Positions 17,880-26,498 of a stretch of 64,000 bases of DNA are shown here, one piece after another. Numbering within the stretch: the stretch's first letter is position 1; each line of letters begins with the position of its first letter. A model generated the notes under the pieces. The model searched no databases. It was not told the origin of the DNA and saw nothing but the letters and a program-made list of their open reading frames with translations. The DNA is taken from positions 1 to 64,000 of the forward strand of contig CAZGTU010000013.1 in NCBI GenBank assembly GCA_964528675.1, read 5' to 3'. The position numbers and the translations under genes were made by a program. The stretch is from CAYRTD01 sp964528675. Lineage in GTDB: Bacteria > Bacteroidota > Bacteroidia > Bacteroidales > GCA-2748055.

Positions 17880-19277
17880 TCATTCTGAATTATTTCCCGG
17901 ATCAAGAGCTTTTTCAAGTTGCTTATATGGGATTGAAATATTAAAGTAAACTTCTTTATTTTTTCCCATAGCATCCATTCCTGTTATACGCTCAAAAACT
18001 TCTTCACCTTCTTTTATGATAGTCTGATCAAGGATTTCATAACCTAATTCCGACATAATGCTGTTTTTATGCCAGGGAAAGCATATGGCAATTGCTTCTC
18101 TGGTAGATTCACCATTTCCTGTAGCCATTAATGATTTGAGAAAACCATGATATCTGTATGAATTTTTAAAATGTAAATCTTCCAGTCCCTGGTAAGCCGA
18201 AATCATCGCCATCTTTAAATAAATGTGAAAATCGACAGGATGTTCAAGCAAATATATTCGGGCTTCATTAATATATTCATTGTATTTCTCATTTTCCCAC
18301 AATTCCTCAAGGATTTCATTTTCGGGGAAATAGGGAGAATAGTTTTTATCTGTGGTGAACCCCAGATATAACATGAAAAATTCATCAAGCCTGAATTCTA
18401 GCGGATGGTCATTAAATTTGGCCAGCAATTCGGGGTAGTAGTACTCACTGGATTCATCTCTAACATCTTTTAATAATTTATCGAGATTTTTTGAATGGAT
18501 CCTGGAGAAATACACCCTGTTGTTATCCTCATGTTTTAAATTTTTGCTGCCTGTATTCAGGTATAATTTGGCAATGCTTGCATACTCAACAAAAGCCTCT
18601 TTGTCATTGGACTTTGCCATGCCTTTTTCCAGGTAATTATAAGCTTCTTCATAATCTCCTCTTTGAAGATATCCAATTCCCATGGGCATGTATAAAAGAG
18701 CATAAGTCGTATCATATCGAAGACCTTTTCTTGCTGCAGAAATGGCACTTACAGGAAGAGAATTATTCAGGTAAGCCATTGCATTGAGATAATAGGAGCG
18801 GGGATTATCCGGATCTTTATCAATCGCTTTTTTTGAAATATCTATGGCCGAATCTTCATAGCCCGGCATACTCATGTACACTATCGATAGTCTGTTATAG
18901 CCGTTTGGGGAACCGGGATTAAGGTTTATATACTTTCGAAAATAATGAATAGAACTATCCATTACTCCGGTTTCATCATAAACCGAAGCAAGTTTGAAAA
19001 TAGCATCATCATAGCGACTGTCTGCTTCAAGAGCCTCCCGGTAAAATGAAATAGCACTTTCGAAATTTCCTGTTTTGAAATGACAGTCTGCTGCCCGGCT
19101 GAGGTAAAAAGGATTTTCAGGAAATTTATTAATGAGTGAATCATATAACCTGAGAGCCATAATGTATTCCTCATTTTCGAAGAATTCATTAGCTCTGTTT
19201 TCCATTTTTGTATAATCCTGTGCAGTCATTATCACAGCAAAACCGGTAATGAAAATAAGTAGAAAAGCTTTTTTCAT
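17880..19277 (-). CDS. Exported tetratricopeptide-repeat protein
   Basis: A 465-residue protein with a signal peptide (about residues 1-19, ending MTAQ). At least five TPR units are visible between about residues 25 and 235, for example PENPFYLSRAADCHFKTGNF and DDAIFKLASVYDETGVMDSS. The C-terminal half (about 250-460) has no motif I recognise. It would act in the periplasm or at the outer membrane as a protein-binding scaffold; no partner can be inferred. It is transcribed towards the histidine kinase pair and appears monocistronic. Confidence 0.75.
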   Translation of the reverse strand: MKKAFLLIFITGFAVIMTAQDYTKMENRANEFFENEEYIMALRLYDSLINKFPENPFYLSRAADCHFKTGNFESAISFYREALEADSRYDDAIFKLASVYDETGVMDSSIHYFRKYINLNPGSPNGYNRLSIVYMSMPGYEDSAIDISKKAIDKDPDNPRSYYLNAMAYLNNSLPVSAISAARKGLRYDTTYALLYMPMGIGYLQRGDYEEAYNYLEKGMAKSNDKEAFVEYASIAKLYLNTGSKNLKHEDNNRVYFSRIHSKNLDKLLKDVRDESSEYYYPELLAKFNDHPLEFRLDEFFMLYLGFTTDKNYSPYFPENEILEELWENEKYNEYINEARIYLLEHPVDFHIYLKMAMISAYQGLEDLHFKNSYRYHGFLKSLMATGNGESTREAIAICFPWHKNSIMSELGYEILDQTIIKEGEEVFERITGMDAMGKNKEVYFNISIPYKQLEKALDPGNNSE

Positions 19278-19877
19278 GGCGGTTAATTTTTAATTGAATT
19301 AAATATAATTCTTGAAGATTTTAAGATCTTCACAGGTTCTATAAGTTACAATATTCAAATGCATTCACATAAATGTATTTGAATTATTTATCAACGGCTG
19401 CCTGAATCTATTGATTGTTATTTGCCTAAGGCGTTGATTTAAAGTTTATTGAAAAGTACAAAAAAAGGTGCATATCGAAATATGCACCTCCTATTTCAGG
19501 CTAACCCTAAATTAACCTAATGATAGATGAAAGCACTACAATTTACGAATTTTTTGTCAATCCATTGTAGTTTCTGTTAAAAATTTCAAAATTCTTTCCC
19601 TTTGAAAATATAATCGTTTTTATACTCCATCAGTCCTTTCATTCTGTTCTTCCGATTTGAAACAGTTAATTGATAGTAGAAAAAACCAGGCAACTTTATT
19701 GTTTTCTTATGATTTTTTGAAATTTAGACCCCCATATCTTTTGTAATTACTTTTTTCATCAAAAAATACATCGAAAACCTTGATTTAAGAGCCTTTATTA
19801 TTTGTTAAATCTGTTTTTTTTAGGAAATTTATGCGCACAAAAAAAATCGCATACTAATCTTAAAATAATTAGCAACT
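19278..19877. other. 600-base divergent intergenic region
   Basis: This AT-rich stretch separates the minus-strand TPR gene from the plus-strand DUF1080 gene. Apart from the minus-strand terminator-like hairpin at 19461-19489, I see no coding sequence, RNA gene or clear promoter consensus. Confidence 0.5.
19461..19489 (-). terminator. Terminator-like hairpin on the minus strand
   Basis: AGGTGCATAT (19466-19475) and ATATGCACCT (19480-19489) form a perfect 10-bp stem with a CGAA loop (plus-strand reading). Read on the minus strand the hairpin is followed by a U-tract from the A-run at 19461-19466. It lies upstream of the TPR gene on the same strand, and no gene to its right is transcribed in that direction, so it may be a leader terminator or end an unannotated short RNA. 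Confidence 0.5.
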
Positions 19878-20666
19878 ATGAAAAACCTAAAATCATTTCT
19901 TTTTATCCTTTTTGTTGTTATGTTAGGGGGCCTGGTTATGGTTTCCTGCAAGCAACAGGCGGGAGAGGAAGCTCAAACAACAGAAGGCGAAGAGGAAACT
20001 CCTGAGAAATCATCTCCTGAAGAGGATGGTTGGATTGTAATGTTCGATGGCGAAAACACTGATGGATGGCGCAATTATGGTGAAGAAACTTTTCCGGAAG
20101 AGGGCTGGGTAATCGAGGGTGAAGCATTGAAATGCCTGGGCTCAGGCCATGGTGAAGCCGGAGGAGCAGGCGGAGATATTATTTATGACCAAAAATTCAA
20201 AGATTTTCACCTGAAGCTTGATTGGAAAATCTCAGAAGGGGGAAATAGCGGGATTTTTTATCTGGCACGCGAATTGGAAGGAGAACCTATCTGGAAATCT
20301 GCTCCAGAAATGCAAATTCTTGATAACGAAAGGCATATTGATGCTAACCTGGGTGAGGATGGCAATCGCCAGGCAGGATCTCTTTATGATCTGATTCCGG
20401 CAAAACCCCAGAATGCAAAACCGGCCGGTGAATGGAATTCAGTTGAGATCATGGTTTACCAGGGTACAGTAATTCATAAACAAAACGGAGAAGTTGTTGT
20501 TGAGTATCACCTTGGAACCCCGGATTGGGAAGAAATGATAGCCAATTCAAAATTTGCTGATTTCCCTGAATTCGGTAAATATGTAGAAGGATATATCGGA
20601 CTTCAGGACCATGGAAATGATGTCTGGTTCAGAAATATTATGATCAAAGACCTGAGCGTTGACTAA
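19878..20666 (+). CDS. DUF1080 (3-keto-disaccharide hydrolase family) lipoprotein
   Basis: A 262-residue protein with a lipoprotein signal (MVSC, Cys24) and an acidic linker (residues about 28-48). A single DUF1080 beta-sandwich follows (about 50-260): GWIVMFDGENTDGWR, then FHLKLDWKISEGGNSGIFY, APEMQILDN, PAGEWNSVEIMVYQG and the closing IGLQDHGNDVWFRNIMIKDL. Some members of this family cleave 3-keto-glycosides or act as related lyases; others may only bind sugar. A paralogue is encoded at 25753-26493, and the TIM-barrel and Gfo/Idh/MocA genes nearby suggest an oxidoreductive glycoside-cleavage route. An intrinsic terminator follows the gene. Confidence 0.85.
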   Translation: MKNLKSFLFILFVVMLGGLVMVSCKQQAGEEAQTTEGEEETPEKSSPEEDGWIVMFDGENTDGWRNYGEETFPEEGWVIEGEALKCLGSGHGEAGGAGGDIIYDQKFKDFHLKLDWKISEGGNSGIFYLARELEGEPIWKSAPEMQILDNERHIDANLGEDGNRQAGSLYDLIPAKPQNAKPAGEWNSVEIMVYQGTVIHKQNGEVVVEYHLGTPDWEEMIANSKFADFPEFGKYVEGYIGLQDHGNDVWFRNIMIKDLSVD

Positions 20667-20685
20667 AAAATTTAGAACTCTTTTT

Positions 20686-20718
20686 AAAGGGCATCCGACA
20701 AATGGTTGCCCTTTTTTT
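20686..20718 (+). terminator. Intrinsic terminator after the DUF1080 gene
   Basis: AAAGGGCA (20686-20693) pairs with TGCCCTTT (20707-20714), and the T-run continues to 20718. It begins 20 bases after the stop codon and should separate this gene from the isomerase gene. Confidence 0.8.
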
Positions 20719-20791
20719 ATATATGCATCTACTCTGAAAAGAATTGTATCTTTACTTTTTTACAAATTGTCAAATTAAATTTTTCAACATT

Positions 20792-21700
20792 ATGAACCGA
20801 CGTAAATTTATTTCCGGAACAATGACTGCTGCTGCAGGTCTTTCTTTTGTCCCTTTTACTGCCAATAATTTATTTGCCGGCAGCTCTGTAGATATGTTCT
20901 TTAAGATCTCACTGGCAGAATGGTCTCTCAATGATAAATTATTTTCGGGTGAACTAAAGAACCTGGATTTCCCCGAGTATACCCGTAAAAATTTTGGTAT
21001 TGAGGCAGTAGAATACGTAAATCAGTTTTTTCCCAGTGCAGGAACAAAATATATCAATCAGTTAAAACAACGTTGTTCCGATGCGGGTGTAAAAAGCCTG
21101 ATTATTATGATTGACCAGGAGGGTGATCTGGGTGAACAATACTATCCCAAACGGATGAGGGCAGTCGAAAGACATTATCCCTGGGTGGAAGCAGCAAACT
21201 TGCTTGGTTGCCACTCCATACGGGTAAATGCAAGAGGAAACGGTACAGAAGAAGAGGTTGCTGAGGCTGTTATACAGGCTTTGGGAAAATTGTCAGAATT
21301 TGCTAAACCTTACGGTATTAATGTTCTTGTTGAAAATCACGGAGGTTATTCTTCTAATGGCGAATGGCTAGCCTCGGTAATCAAAAATGTCGGAATGGAC
21401 AATTGCGGTACTTTGCCGGATTTTGGAAATTTCAGAATCAATAATGATGAAGAATATAACAAGTATAAAGGAGTGAAGGAATTGATGCCTTATGCGAAGG
21501 GCGTTAGTGCTAAATCAAGTAGTTTTGATGAAGAGGGGAATGAAAAGAATATTGATTATGAACGAATGTTGAAAATTGTCAAGGAAGCAGGATATCAAGG
21601 ATATATCGGAATAGAATTTGGTGGCAGACAATTAAGTAAAGATGAGGGCATAATGGCTACAAAGGAATTGTTGATACGTTACGGCAAGAAACTTTCCTGA
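20792..21700 (+). CDS. Tat-exported sugar phosphate isomerase/epimerase-type TIM-barrel protein
   Basis: A 302-residue xylose-isomerase-like TIM barrel. The start is the ATG at 20792, giving a twin-arginine signal (MNRRKFISGTMTAAAG) cut near LFAG; a longer in-frame start at a TTG upstream would bury this signal. Barrel features include ISLAEWSL, GIEAVEYVNQFFP, SIRVNARGNG, the metal-site strand NVLVENHGGYSS, GTLPDFGNFR, and YIGIEFGG near the end. Proteins of this type next to DUF1080 and Gfo/Idh/MocA genes act as epimerases, isomerases or keto-glycoside lyases. Tat export suggests a folded metal-bound periplasmic enzyme. Confidence 0.85.
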   Translation: MNRRKFISGTMTAAAGLSFVPFTANNLFAGSSVDMFFKISLAEWSLNDKLFSGELKNLDFPEYTRKNFGIEAVEYVNQFFPSAGTKYINQLKQRCSDAGVKSLIIMIDQEGDLGEQYYPKRMRAVERHYPWVEAANLLGCHSIRVNARGNGTEEEVAEAVIQALGKLSEFAKPYGINVLVENHGGYSSNGEWLASVIKNVGMDNCGTLPDFGNFRINNDEEYNKYKGVKELMPYAKGVSAKSSSFDEEGNEKNIDYERMLKIVKEAGYQGYIGIEFGGRQLSKDEGIMATKELLIRYGKKLS

Positions 21701-21756
21701 GGCATAAGAATATGGTAACTGATTGAAATAATATTCTTTTAAAAGGCAATGATCAA

Positions 21757-22773
21757 ATGGGACGTTTTTCTTTTTTTCTTGGCATCTTTTTATCCCTGTT
21801 TTTTTCAAGTTATGCTCAGCAGGAACCGCCGGTGTATATTGAAAATGGAGGTACCAGAGCCGGAATATTAACCGATGTGGGGGGTAGAATAGTCTTTTTG
21901 AGTTACAAAGGAAGTGATAACCTCTTGAAGTCTGATCCTAAACTCTGGGATGCAGAAAATGATAAACGCCCTGTTATTGGTCCGGAAGCTGCATGGAAAG
22001 CATATAATGGACATGTTGTTTGGGTTGGTCCCCAGAGTGAATGGTGGATTCATCAGGATTTTAATGAGCAGCGGAAGCAAAAAAGAGCCACCTGGCCTCC
22101 CGATCCCTATCTGATTTATGGGGAATACGAAATTTTGAACAAAACCAAAAACAGTCTTACAATTTCAGGACCTGAAAGTAAGGTCAGTGGTTTAAAGCTC
22201 ACAAAAAAGATAAGGATCGAAGATGACGGAAGTTTATATTTCGAAGTAGAAGGAGTAAACACAAGGAGGGTAGCGGTTGAGTGGGATTTATGGCTGAATA
22301 CCAGGGTAAATGGTTATACCATGGCTTATGTTAAAATTGATTCAAATAATGATGTTCGAATAAATGCCAGATCTTCAGAAAATTCAGATACTGTTCGATG
22401 GGCAATCTGCCACAATTATTTTTATTATTTACCTGAACCACCTCCGGAAGGAAAGAAACAGAGAAGCAGTAAAGCCTTTATCACTCCTGCAAATTACAGG
22501 ATAAATGCATTTTCCGATAAATATTGTTTTTCACTCATTTTGCCTGAGGTGAGGCCTGAAGAGGTTCATCCCGAGCAGGGTATGGTTGAAATTTATGATT
22601 ATACTTCCGAAAATCCGGAAAATGCACTTATGGAACTTGAATTTCATGCAGCCTACAAACTATTGCAACCCGGTGAAGCAATGAAAACATGGCAGAAATG
22701 GGAAATTAGTCGCTACCGGGGAAGAGACAATCCCGATGCACATATTAAATATCTCAAAAAGCAGGAAAATTAG
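21757..22773 (+). CDS. DUF4380-like exported protein
   Basis: A 338-residue protein with a signal peptide (about residues 1-20, ending SYAQ). The opening GGTRAGILTDVGGRIVFLSYKGSDNLLKSD and the regions GHVVWVGPQSEWW and EVEGVNTRRVAVEWDLWLNTRV, read in parts, resemble DUF4380 proteins, which look like galactose-mutarotase-type beta-sandwiches and occur with glycan genes in Bacteroidetes. A sugar-binding or mutarotase-like role is inference. The gene follows the isomerase by 56 bases, so the two may be co-transcribed, and its stop overlaps the convergent dehydrogenase stop by four bases. Confidence 0.65.
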   Translation: MGRFSFFLGIFLSLFFSSYAQQEPPVYIENGGTRAGILTDVGGRIVFLSYKGSDNLLKSDPKLWDAENDKRPVIGPEAAWKAYNGHVVWVGPQSEWWIHQDFNEQRKQKRATWPPDPYLIYGEYEILNKTKNSLTISGPESKVSGLKLTKKIRIEDDGSLYFEVEGVNTRRVAVEWDLWLNTRVNGYTMAYVKIDSNNDVRINARSSENSDTVRWAICHNYFYYLPEPPPEGKKQRSSKAFITPANYRINAFSDKYCFSLILPEVRPEEVHPEQGMVEIYDYTSENPENALMELEFHAAYKLLQPGEAMKTWQKWEISRYRGRDNPDAHIKYLKKQEN

Positions 22774-23711
22774 AGTTTTTCCCGGAAGCTCTTAATATTG
22801 TTGCTTAATCTCTCGATCAATCTCTGGCGGGCTTCAATGCTGGTCCATGCTACATGAGGAGTGATTAATATTTTTTCCCGATTATATATTTTCAACAAGG
22901 GACTGTTCGGATCAATAGGCTCTTTTTCCATAACATCAATACCCGCTCCTCCGATCAGATTATCATTTAGTGCTCTTGCCAGATCTGCTTCATTCACGAT
23001 TCCTCCTCTGCCTGTGTTCAATATGATAGCACAGGACCTCATTTTTTTCATGTTCTCATAATTAATGAGGTCTTTGGTTTGTTCAGTTAAAGGAGCATGT
23101 ATACTCACTACATCTGATGTTGATAATAAAGTATCCAGATCAAATCGCTTATAATTAATATTATTGTTCCTACCGGTAGTGGAATAAAATACCACTTCCA
23201 TACCAAAACCCTGGGCTATTTGTGCAACTCTTCGACCAATGGTGCCCAAACCTATAATCCCCAGTCTTTTTCCGTTCAGCTCCCAGAAAGGATGTCCGAA
23301 ATGAGTGAAAATATCTGATTTAGCATATGCTCCGGATTTGACATAATCATCATAGTATCCGGGACGATTCACGAGATGCAATAACATAGAAAAAGTATGC
23401 TGGGCAACGGATTCAGTAGAATAACCCTTAACATTCTTTACTTTTATTTCTTTTTCTTTCGCGTAATCGAGATCGATGTTATTCATTCCTGTGGCTGCAA
23501 TACAAATAAGCTTTAAATCAGGAAGTTGTTCCATTGCTTCCCTGGTAATAGCCACTTTATTGGTAATAACTACTTCAAATCCTTTACATCTTTCGACTAC
23601 CTTTTCTGGCTCAGTGTTTTCATATATTTTTAAATTGCCCTGTTTTTCAAGAACTCTGAAATTTGCAACTTCACCAACCGTTTTGGCATCTAGAAATACT
23701 ATGTTGATCAT
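22770..23711 (-). CDS. NAD-dependent D-2-hydroxyacid dehydrogenase
   Basis: A 313-residue cytoplasmic oxidoreductase. The nucleotide-binding motif GLGTIG (about 154-159) lies in the NAD domain, and the catalytic residues are in place: Arg235 (NTGRGG), Glu264 (VMEKEP) and His286 (TPHVAW). Motifs and length fit the glycerate/hydroxypyruvate and related dehydrogenases; the precise substrate cannot be assigned. It converges with the DUF4380-like gene, overlapping by four bases, and is separated by 89 bases from the lactonase gene on the same strand. In context it may process a sugar-derived 2-keto or 2-hydroxy acid. Confidence 0.88.
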   Translation of the reverse strand: MINIVFLDAKTVGEVANFRVLEKQGNLKIYENTEPEKVVERCKGFEVVITNKVAITREAMEQLPDLKLICIAATGMNNIDLDYAKEKEIKVKNVKGYSTESVAQHTFSMLLHLVNRPGYYDDYVKSGAYAKSDIFTHFGHPFWELNGKRLGIIGLGTIGRRVAQIAQGFGMEVVFYSTTGRNNNINYKRFDLDTLLSTSDVVSIHAPLTEQTKDLINYENMKKMRSCAIILNTGRGGIVNEADLARALNDNLIGGAGIDVMEKEPIDPNSPLLKIYNREKILITPHVAWTSIEARQRLIERLSNNIKSFREKL

Positions 23712-23800
23712 ATTTATTTTTATTTATGCTGAACAGCTTATATTTAGATTCCCTCATTTTAGAAATTCAGGGAGTGATTATTTTAAAATCAAGTGATTGA

Positions 23801-24781
23801 TTATTCAGATTTAAAAAAATTTGCCTTAACACCTTTAACTCCGGGCTTAACTTTAAAAAGACCTCCTGCATTGGGATATTTCCTTTTTTGTTCTTCATTC
23901 ATGCCCACACTTGCTGTAGTAATATAAAGGGTTTCCAGGTTTTCTCCTCCGAAAGCACAGGATGTGACATTTCTTGCCGGAACCTCAATTCTCTGAATTA
24001 ATTTACCTGTCTGTGGATCGAAACGACAAACTGCATGTCCTGCCCACATACCGACCCATAATTTTCCTTCTTCATCAATGGTCATACCGTCAGGATGCCC
24101 CAGAGAATCTGCTATTTCAACCGCTGCTTTTCCATTTTTTATGCTTCCGCTTTCTACATCAAAGTCATATTGCATGATCTTCCTGGTTGGAGTATCGATG
24201 TAATACATTGTTTTACCATCAAGTGACCATATTATTCCGTTTGAAATGGAAATTGAGTCAATCATTTCGGAGAATCCGCTTTCAGGATCATATTTATAAA
24301 GATAAGAATCGCCGGCTTTTCCTTTGGTTCTCATTGCACCTACCCATAATCTTCCATCAGGATCACATTTGCCATCATTAAACCTTTCTTCTTCTTTTAA
24401 GGAGGCAGGTTTAGCTATAAATTCAAGAGAATCCGGAGAAAGATACTTTCTGTAAATGCCATCTTTAAGGGCAACAATAACAGAGTTATTACTTTCGGGA
24501 ACTATTGTTCCTATATTTGAAGGCAAGTCCCATGAGGTATTTGTGCTATTCTCAGGATCGTATTCATGAAGCTGTTTTCCCTGGATGTCTATCCAGTAAA
24601 GTATTTCACGTTGGTGATCCCATATGCTTCCTTCCCCGAGCAATGCCGTAGTTCCTTCAATATAAATTACTTCCTTTTTTTGATGAGTTTGCATTTTGTT
24701 CTTCTTTTTATCCGAAGAACTGCTGCATGAGAAGGAGATGAACATGATTAATATAAACAAATTGTAGATGGAATATTTCAT
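23801..24781 (-). CDS. SMP-30/gluconolactonase-family lipoprotein
   Basis: A 326-residue six-bladed propeller lactonase. The start at 24781 gives a compact lipoprotein signal (lipobox SFSC, Cys19); a -7 promoter box at 24812-24819 lies upstream of it, so the alternative ATG at 24814 would fall before the likely transcription start. Family motifs include LLGEGSIWDHQREILYWIDI, FNDGKCDPDGRLWVGAM, SNGIIWSLDGKTMYYIDT and GHPDGMTIDEEGKLWVGMW, read in parts; the acidic and Asn residues in these motifs coordinate the metal. It probably opens sugar lactones made by oxidation of sugars in the periplasm, matching the oxidoreductase genes nearby. Confidence 0.88.
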   Translation of the reverse strand: MKYSIYNLFILIMFISFSCSSSSDKKKNKMQTHQKKEVIYIEGTTALLGEGSIWDHQREILYWIDIQGKQLHEYDPENSTNTSWDLPSNIGTIVPESNNSVIVALKDGIYRKYLSPDSLEFIAKPASLKEEERFNDGKCDPDGRLWVGAMRTKGKAGDSYLYKYDPESGFSEMIDSISISNGIIWSLDGKTMYYIDTPTRKIMQYDFDVESGSIKNGKAAVEIADSLGHPDGMTIDEEGKLWVGMWAGHAVCRFDPQTGKLIQRIEVPARNVTSCAFGGENLETLYITTASVGMNEEQKRKYPNAGGLFKVKPGVKGVKANFFKSE

Positions 24782-24811
24782 AGCGCTTTTGCAGGTTTTT
24801 AAATGTTTTAG

Positions 24812-24850
24812 CAAAAATATACTTTATTTTCAATCATTCTAAATAAAGTA
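24812..24850 (-). promoter_or_regulatory. -7 box and inverted repeat upstream of the lactonase gene
   Basis: On the minus strand 24819-24812 reads TATTTTTG, matching the Bacteroidetes -7 consensus, with no good -33 TTG at the usual distance. Directly upstream, TACTTTATTT (24820-24829) and AAATAAAGTA (24841-24850) form a perfect 10-bp inverted repeat with an 11-base spacer, placed where an activator or repressor would control this promoter. Confidence 0.45.
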
Positions 24851-25051
24851 AATATTTTTTCAATATCTTTCTTTTTACCTGATGGTTTTGTAATAATTCT
24901 GTTTTGGCAAGACTTTTTAATGCAGGTTTCTGCCAGTTATGGTAGATTCGGTGGAGACACAAGTTGTATTAGGGTAGGTTCGCGGGAGTGACTAATGCAA
25001 TTAAAACTCCCGTTATGGTCGGGTACTTCTATTTTCACATCGGCTTTTGGT

Positions 25052-25435
25052 TTACAGTAAGTTTCTCACTTTCTCCAGTAAAACCGATGGCCTGATGGGT
25101 TTGGAAATATAATCATCGCAACCAGATTGTAACGCTCTTTCATTATCTCCTTCCATGGCATAGGCTGTCTGAGCAATAATCCGGATATTTTCATTCATTT
25201 TTTTTATGGCCTTTGTAGTTTCATAACCATCTTGTCCGGGAAGCCTGATGTCCATAAGTATTAGAGAAATCTCAGGATGGTTTTTAACAATGGAAATCGC
25301 CTCCTCACCTGAACGGCAAAAGAAAAGATTTACATTCATATCCTCAAAAACTTCTTTTAAAAATTCAGAGCTAACAGGATCATCTTCAACAATCAGAAAA
25401 GTTTTATTCTGGAATCCTTGATTTGATTCTTCCAT
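25052..25435 (-). CDS. Stand-alone response regulator receiver (REC) protein
   Basis: A 127-residue CheY-like protein. The acidic pair (VEDD, about residues 17-19), phospho-acceptor Asp62 (LMDIRLPGQDG), the Thr of AQTAY and Lys112 (YISKPI) are all present. There is no output domain. The sequence resembles the C-terminal receiver of the hybrid kinase at 15847-17778. It appears monocistronic, 270 bases downstream of the lactonase gene start and on the same strand. It probably shuttles phosphate or contacts a protein partner. Confidence 0.9.
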   Translation of the reverse strand: MEESNQGFQNKTFLIVEDDPVSSEFLKEVFEDMNVNLFFCRSGEEAISIVKNHPEISLILMDIRLPGQDGYETTKAIKKMNENIRIIAQTAYAMEGDNERALQSGCDDYISKPIRPSVLLEKVRNLL

Positions 25436-25752
25436 GGATTTTTTATTTGAAAGCTAAAATTAAAAATTAATCTGAAAGATATAGTTTTTGATTTCGGTTT
25501 TTTATGAATTCTTTAATAACATGGTAAATCTTATACTGTTTTATCAACTGCAGGAAAAGTTTTGAATAGAAGAGTCTGTCCATAATGTCCGATATCTATC
25601 GGGACAGACACTCGACTTTATTAACAGACTCTAAATAAATATTTCAAATCAATTAATGAAATCTGTTTTTTTTTGAATAACAGAGCTAAAATCTCATTAT
25701 ATTTACCATTCACATAATCATTATGAACATTATCACTTAAATATAGTTTGTC
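25436..25752. other. 317-base intergenic region
   Basis: Divergent region between the receiver gene and the second DUF1080 gene. It holds the nested inverted repeat at 25571-25632; nothing else is recognisable. Confidence 0.5.
25571..25632. repeat. Nested inverted repeat, REP-like
   Basis: AGAGTCTGT (25571-25579) and ACAGACTCT (25624-25632) are perfect 9-bp inverted arms. Inside, TCTGTCC (25575-25581) also pairs with GGACAGA (25602-25608), and the centre has an imperfect palindrome around GATATCTATC. Palindromes of the CCCGATA..TATCGGG type recur between genes in many Bacteroidetes genomes from general knowledge, so this is probably a dispersed intergenic repeat. Confidence 0.55.
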
Positions 25753-26493
25753 ATGGAAAAGAAGTATTTATCAATTATTCTCTTAAGTTTTTTATTTGTA
25801 GTTATGACTTATTCACAGGAACTTCCTCCACCTGAGGAAACTGAAGTCTGGGAACCGGTTCCGGAAATTATCGATCCGGGAGAGGGAAATCAGCCTCCTT
25901 CTGATGCACTTGTTTTATTCGACGGATCAAATCTCAATCAATGGAAAGCTGCGAATGGAGGTGAACCCGGATGGAAGGTTCACGATGGAATAGTGACTGT
26001 TGTTCCGAAATCAGGTGCAATAGCCACACGGGAATCTTTTGGCGATTGTCAGCTCCACATTGAATGGAGAAGTCCTGAAGAGGTTAAAGGATCAGGACAG
26101 GGCAGGGGAAATTCAGGTGTGTTTTTGATGGGAAGATATGAAGTTCAGGTCCTTGATTCCTATAATAACCGGACATATTCAAACGGGCAGGCAGGATCGA
26201 TTTATAAGCAGCACATTCCTCTTGTGAATGCCTGTCGAAAACCCGGAGAATGGCAGAGTTATGATATTATTTTTATGGCTCCTCACTTCGATTCTGAAGG
26301 AGACCTTGTCAAACCGGCTACAATAACCGTTTTTCATAATGGTGTACTTATTCAGAATCACGTCGAAATAACAGGAACAACTGCTTACCGGGGGGAACAT
26401 GAATATACTGCTCATCCGGAAAAATTACCCATTCAACTCCAGGATCATGGAAATCCTGTAAGCTTCAGGAATATATGGATCAGAGAGTTATAA
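25753..26493 (+). CDS. DUF1080 (3-keto-disaccharide hydrolase family) exported protein
   Basis: A 246-residue protein with a signal peptide (about residues 1-22, ending TYSQ) and no lipobox. A proline/glutamate-rich linker (about 24-50) leads to one DUF1080 domain: DALVLFDGSNLNQWK, CQLHIEWRSPEE, GRGNSGVFLMGRYEVQVLDS, KPGEWQSYDIIFMAP, and PIQLQDHGNPVSFRNIWIREL at the end, read in parts. It is a paralogue of the lipoprotein at 19878-20666 but soluble, so the two may act on different sides of the same pathway. It converges with the hydrolase gene, 5 bases between stops. Confidence 0.85.
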   Translation: MEKKYLSIILLSFLFVVMTYSQELPPPEETEVWEPVPEIIDPGEGNQPPSDALVLFDGSNLNQWKAANGGEPGWKVHDGIVTVVPKSGAIATRESFGDCQLHIEWRSPEEVKGSGQGRGNSGVFLMGRYEVQVLDSYNNRTYSNGQAGSIYKQHIPLVNACRKPGEWQSYDIIFMAPHFDSEGDLVKPATITVFHNGVLIQNHVEITGTTAYRGEHEYTAHPEKLPIQLQDHGNPVSFRNIWIREL

Positions 26494-26498
26494 GGTTC

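Noticed and set aside
20744..20744. Longer TIM-barrel start at a TTG
   Set aside because: It would bury the twin-arginine signal that begins at 20792.
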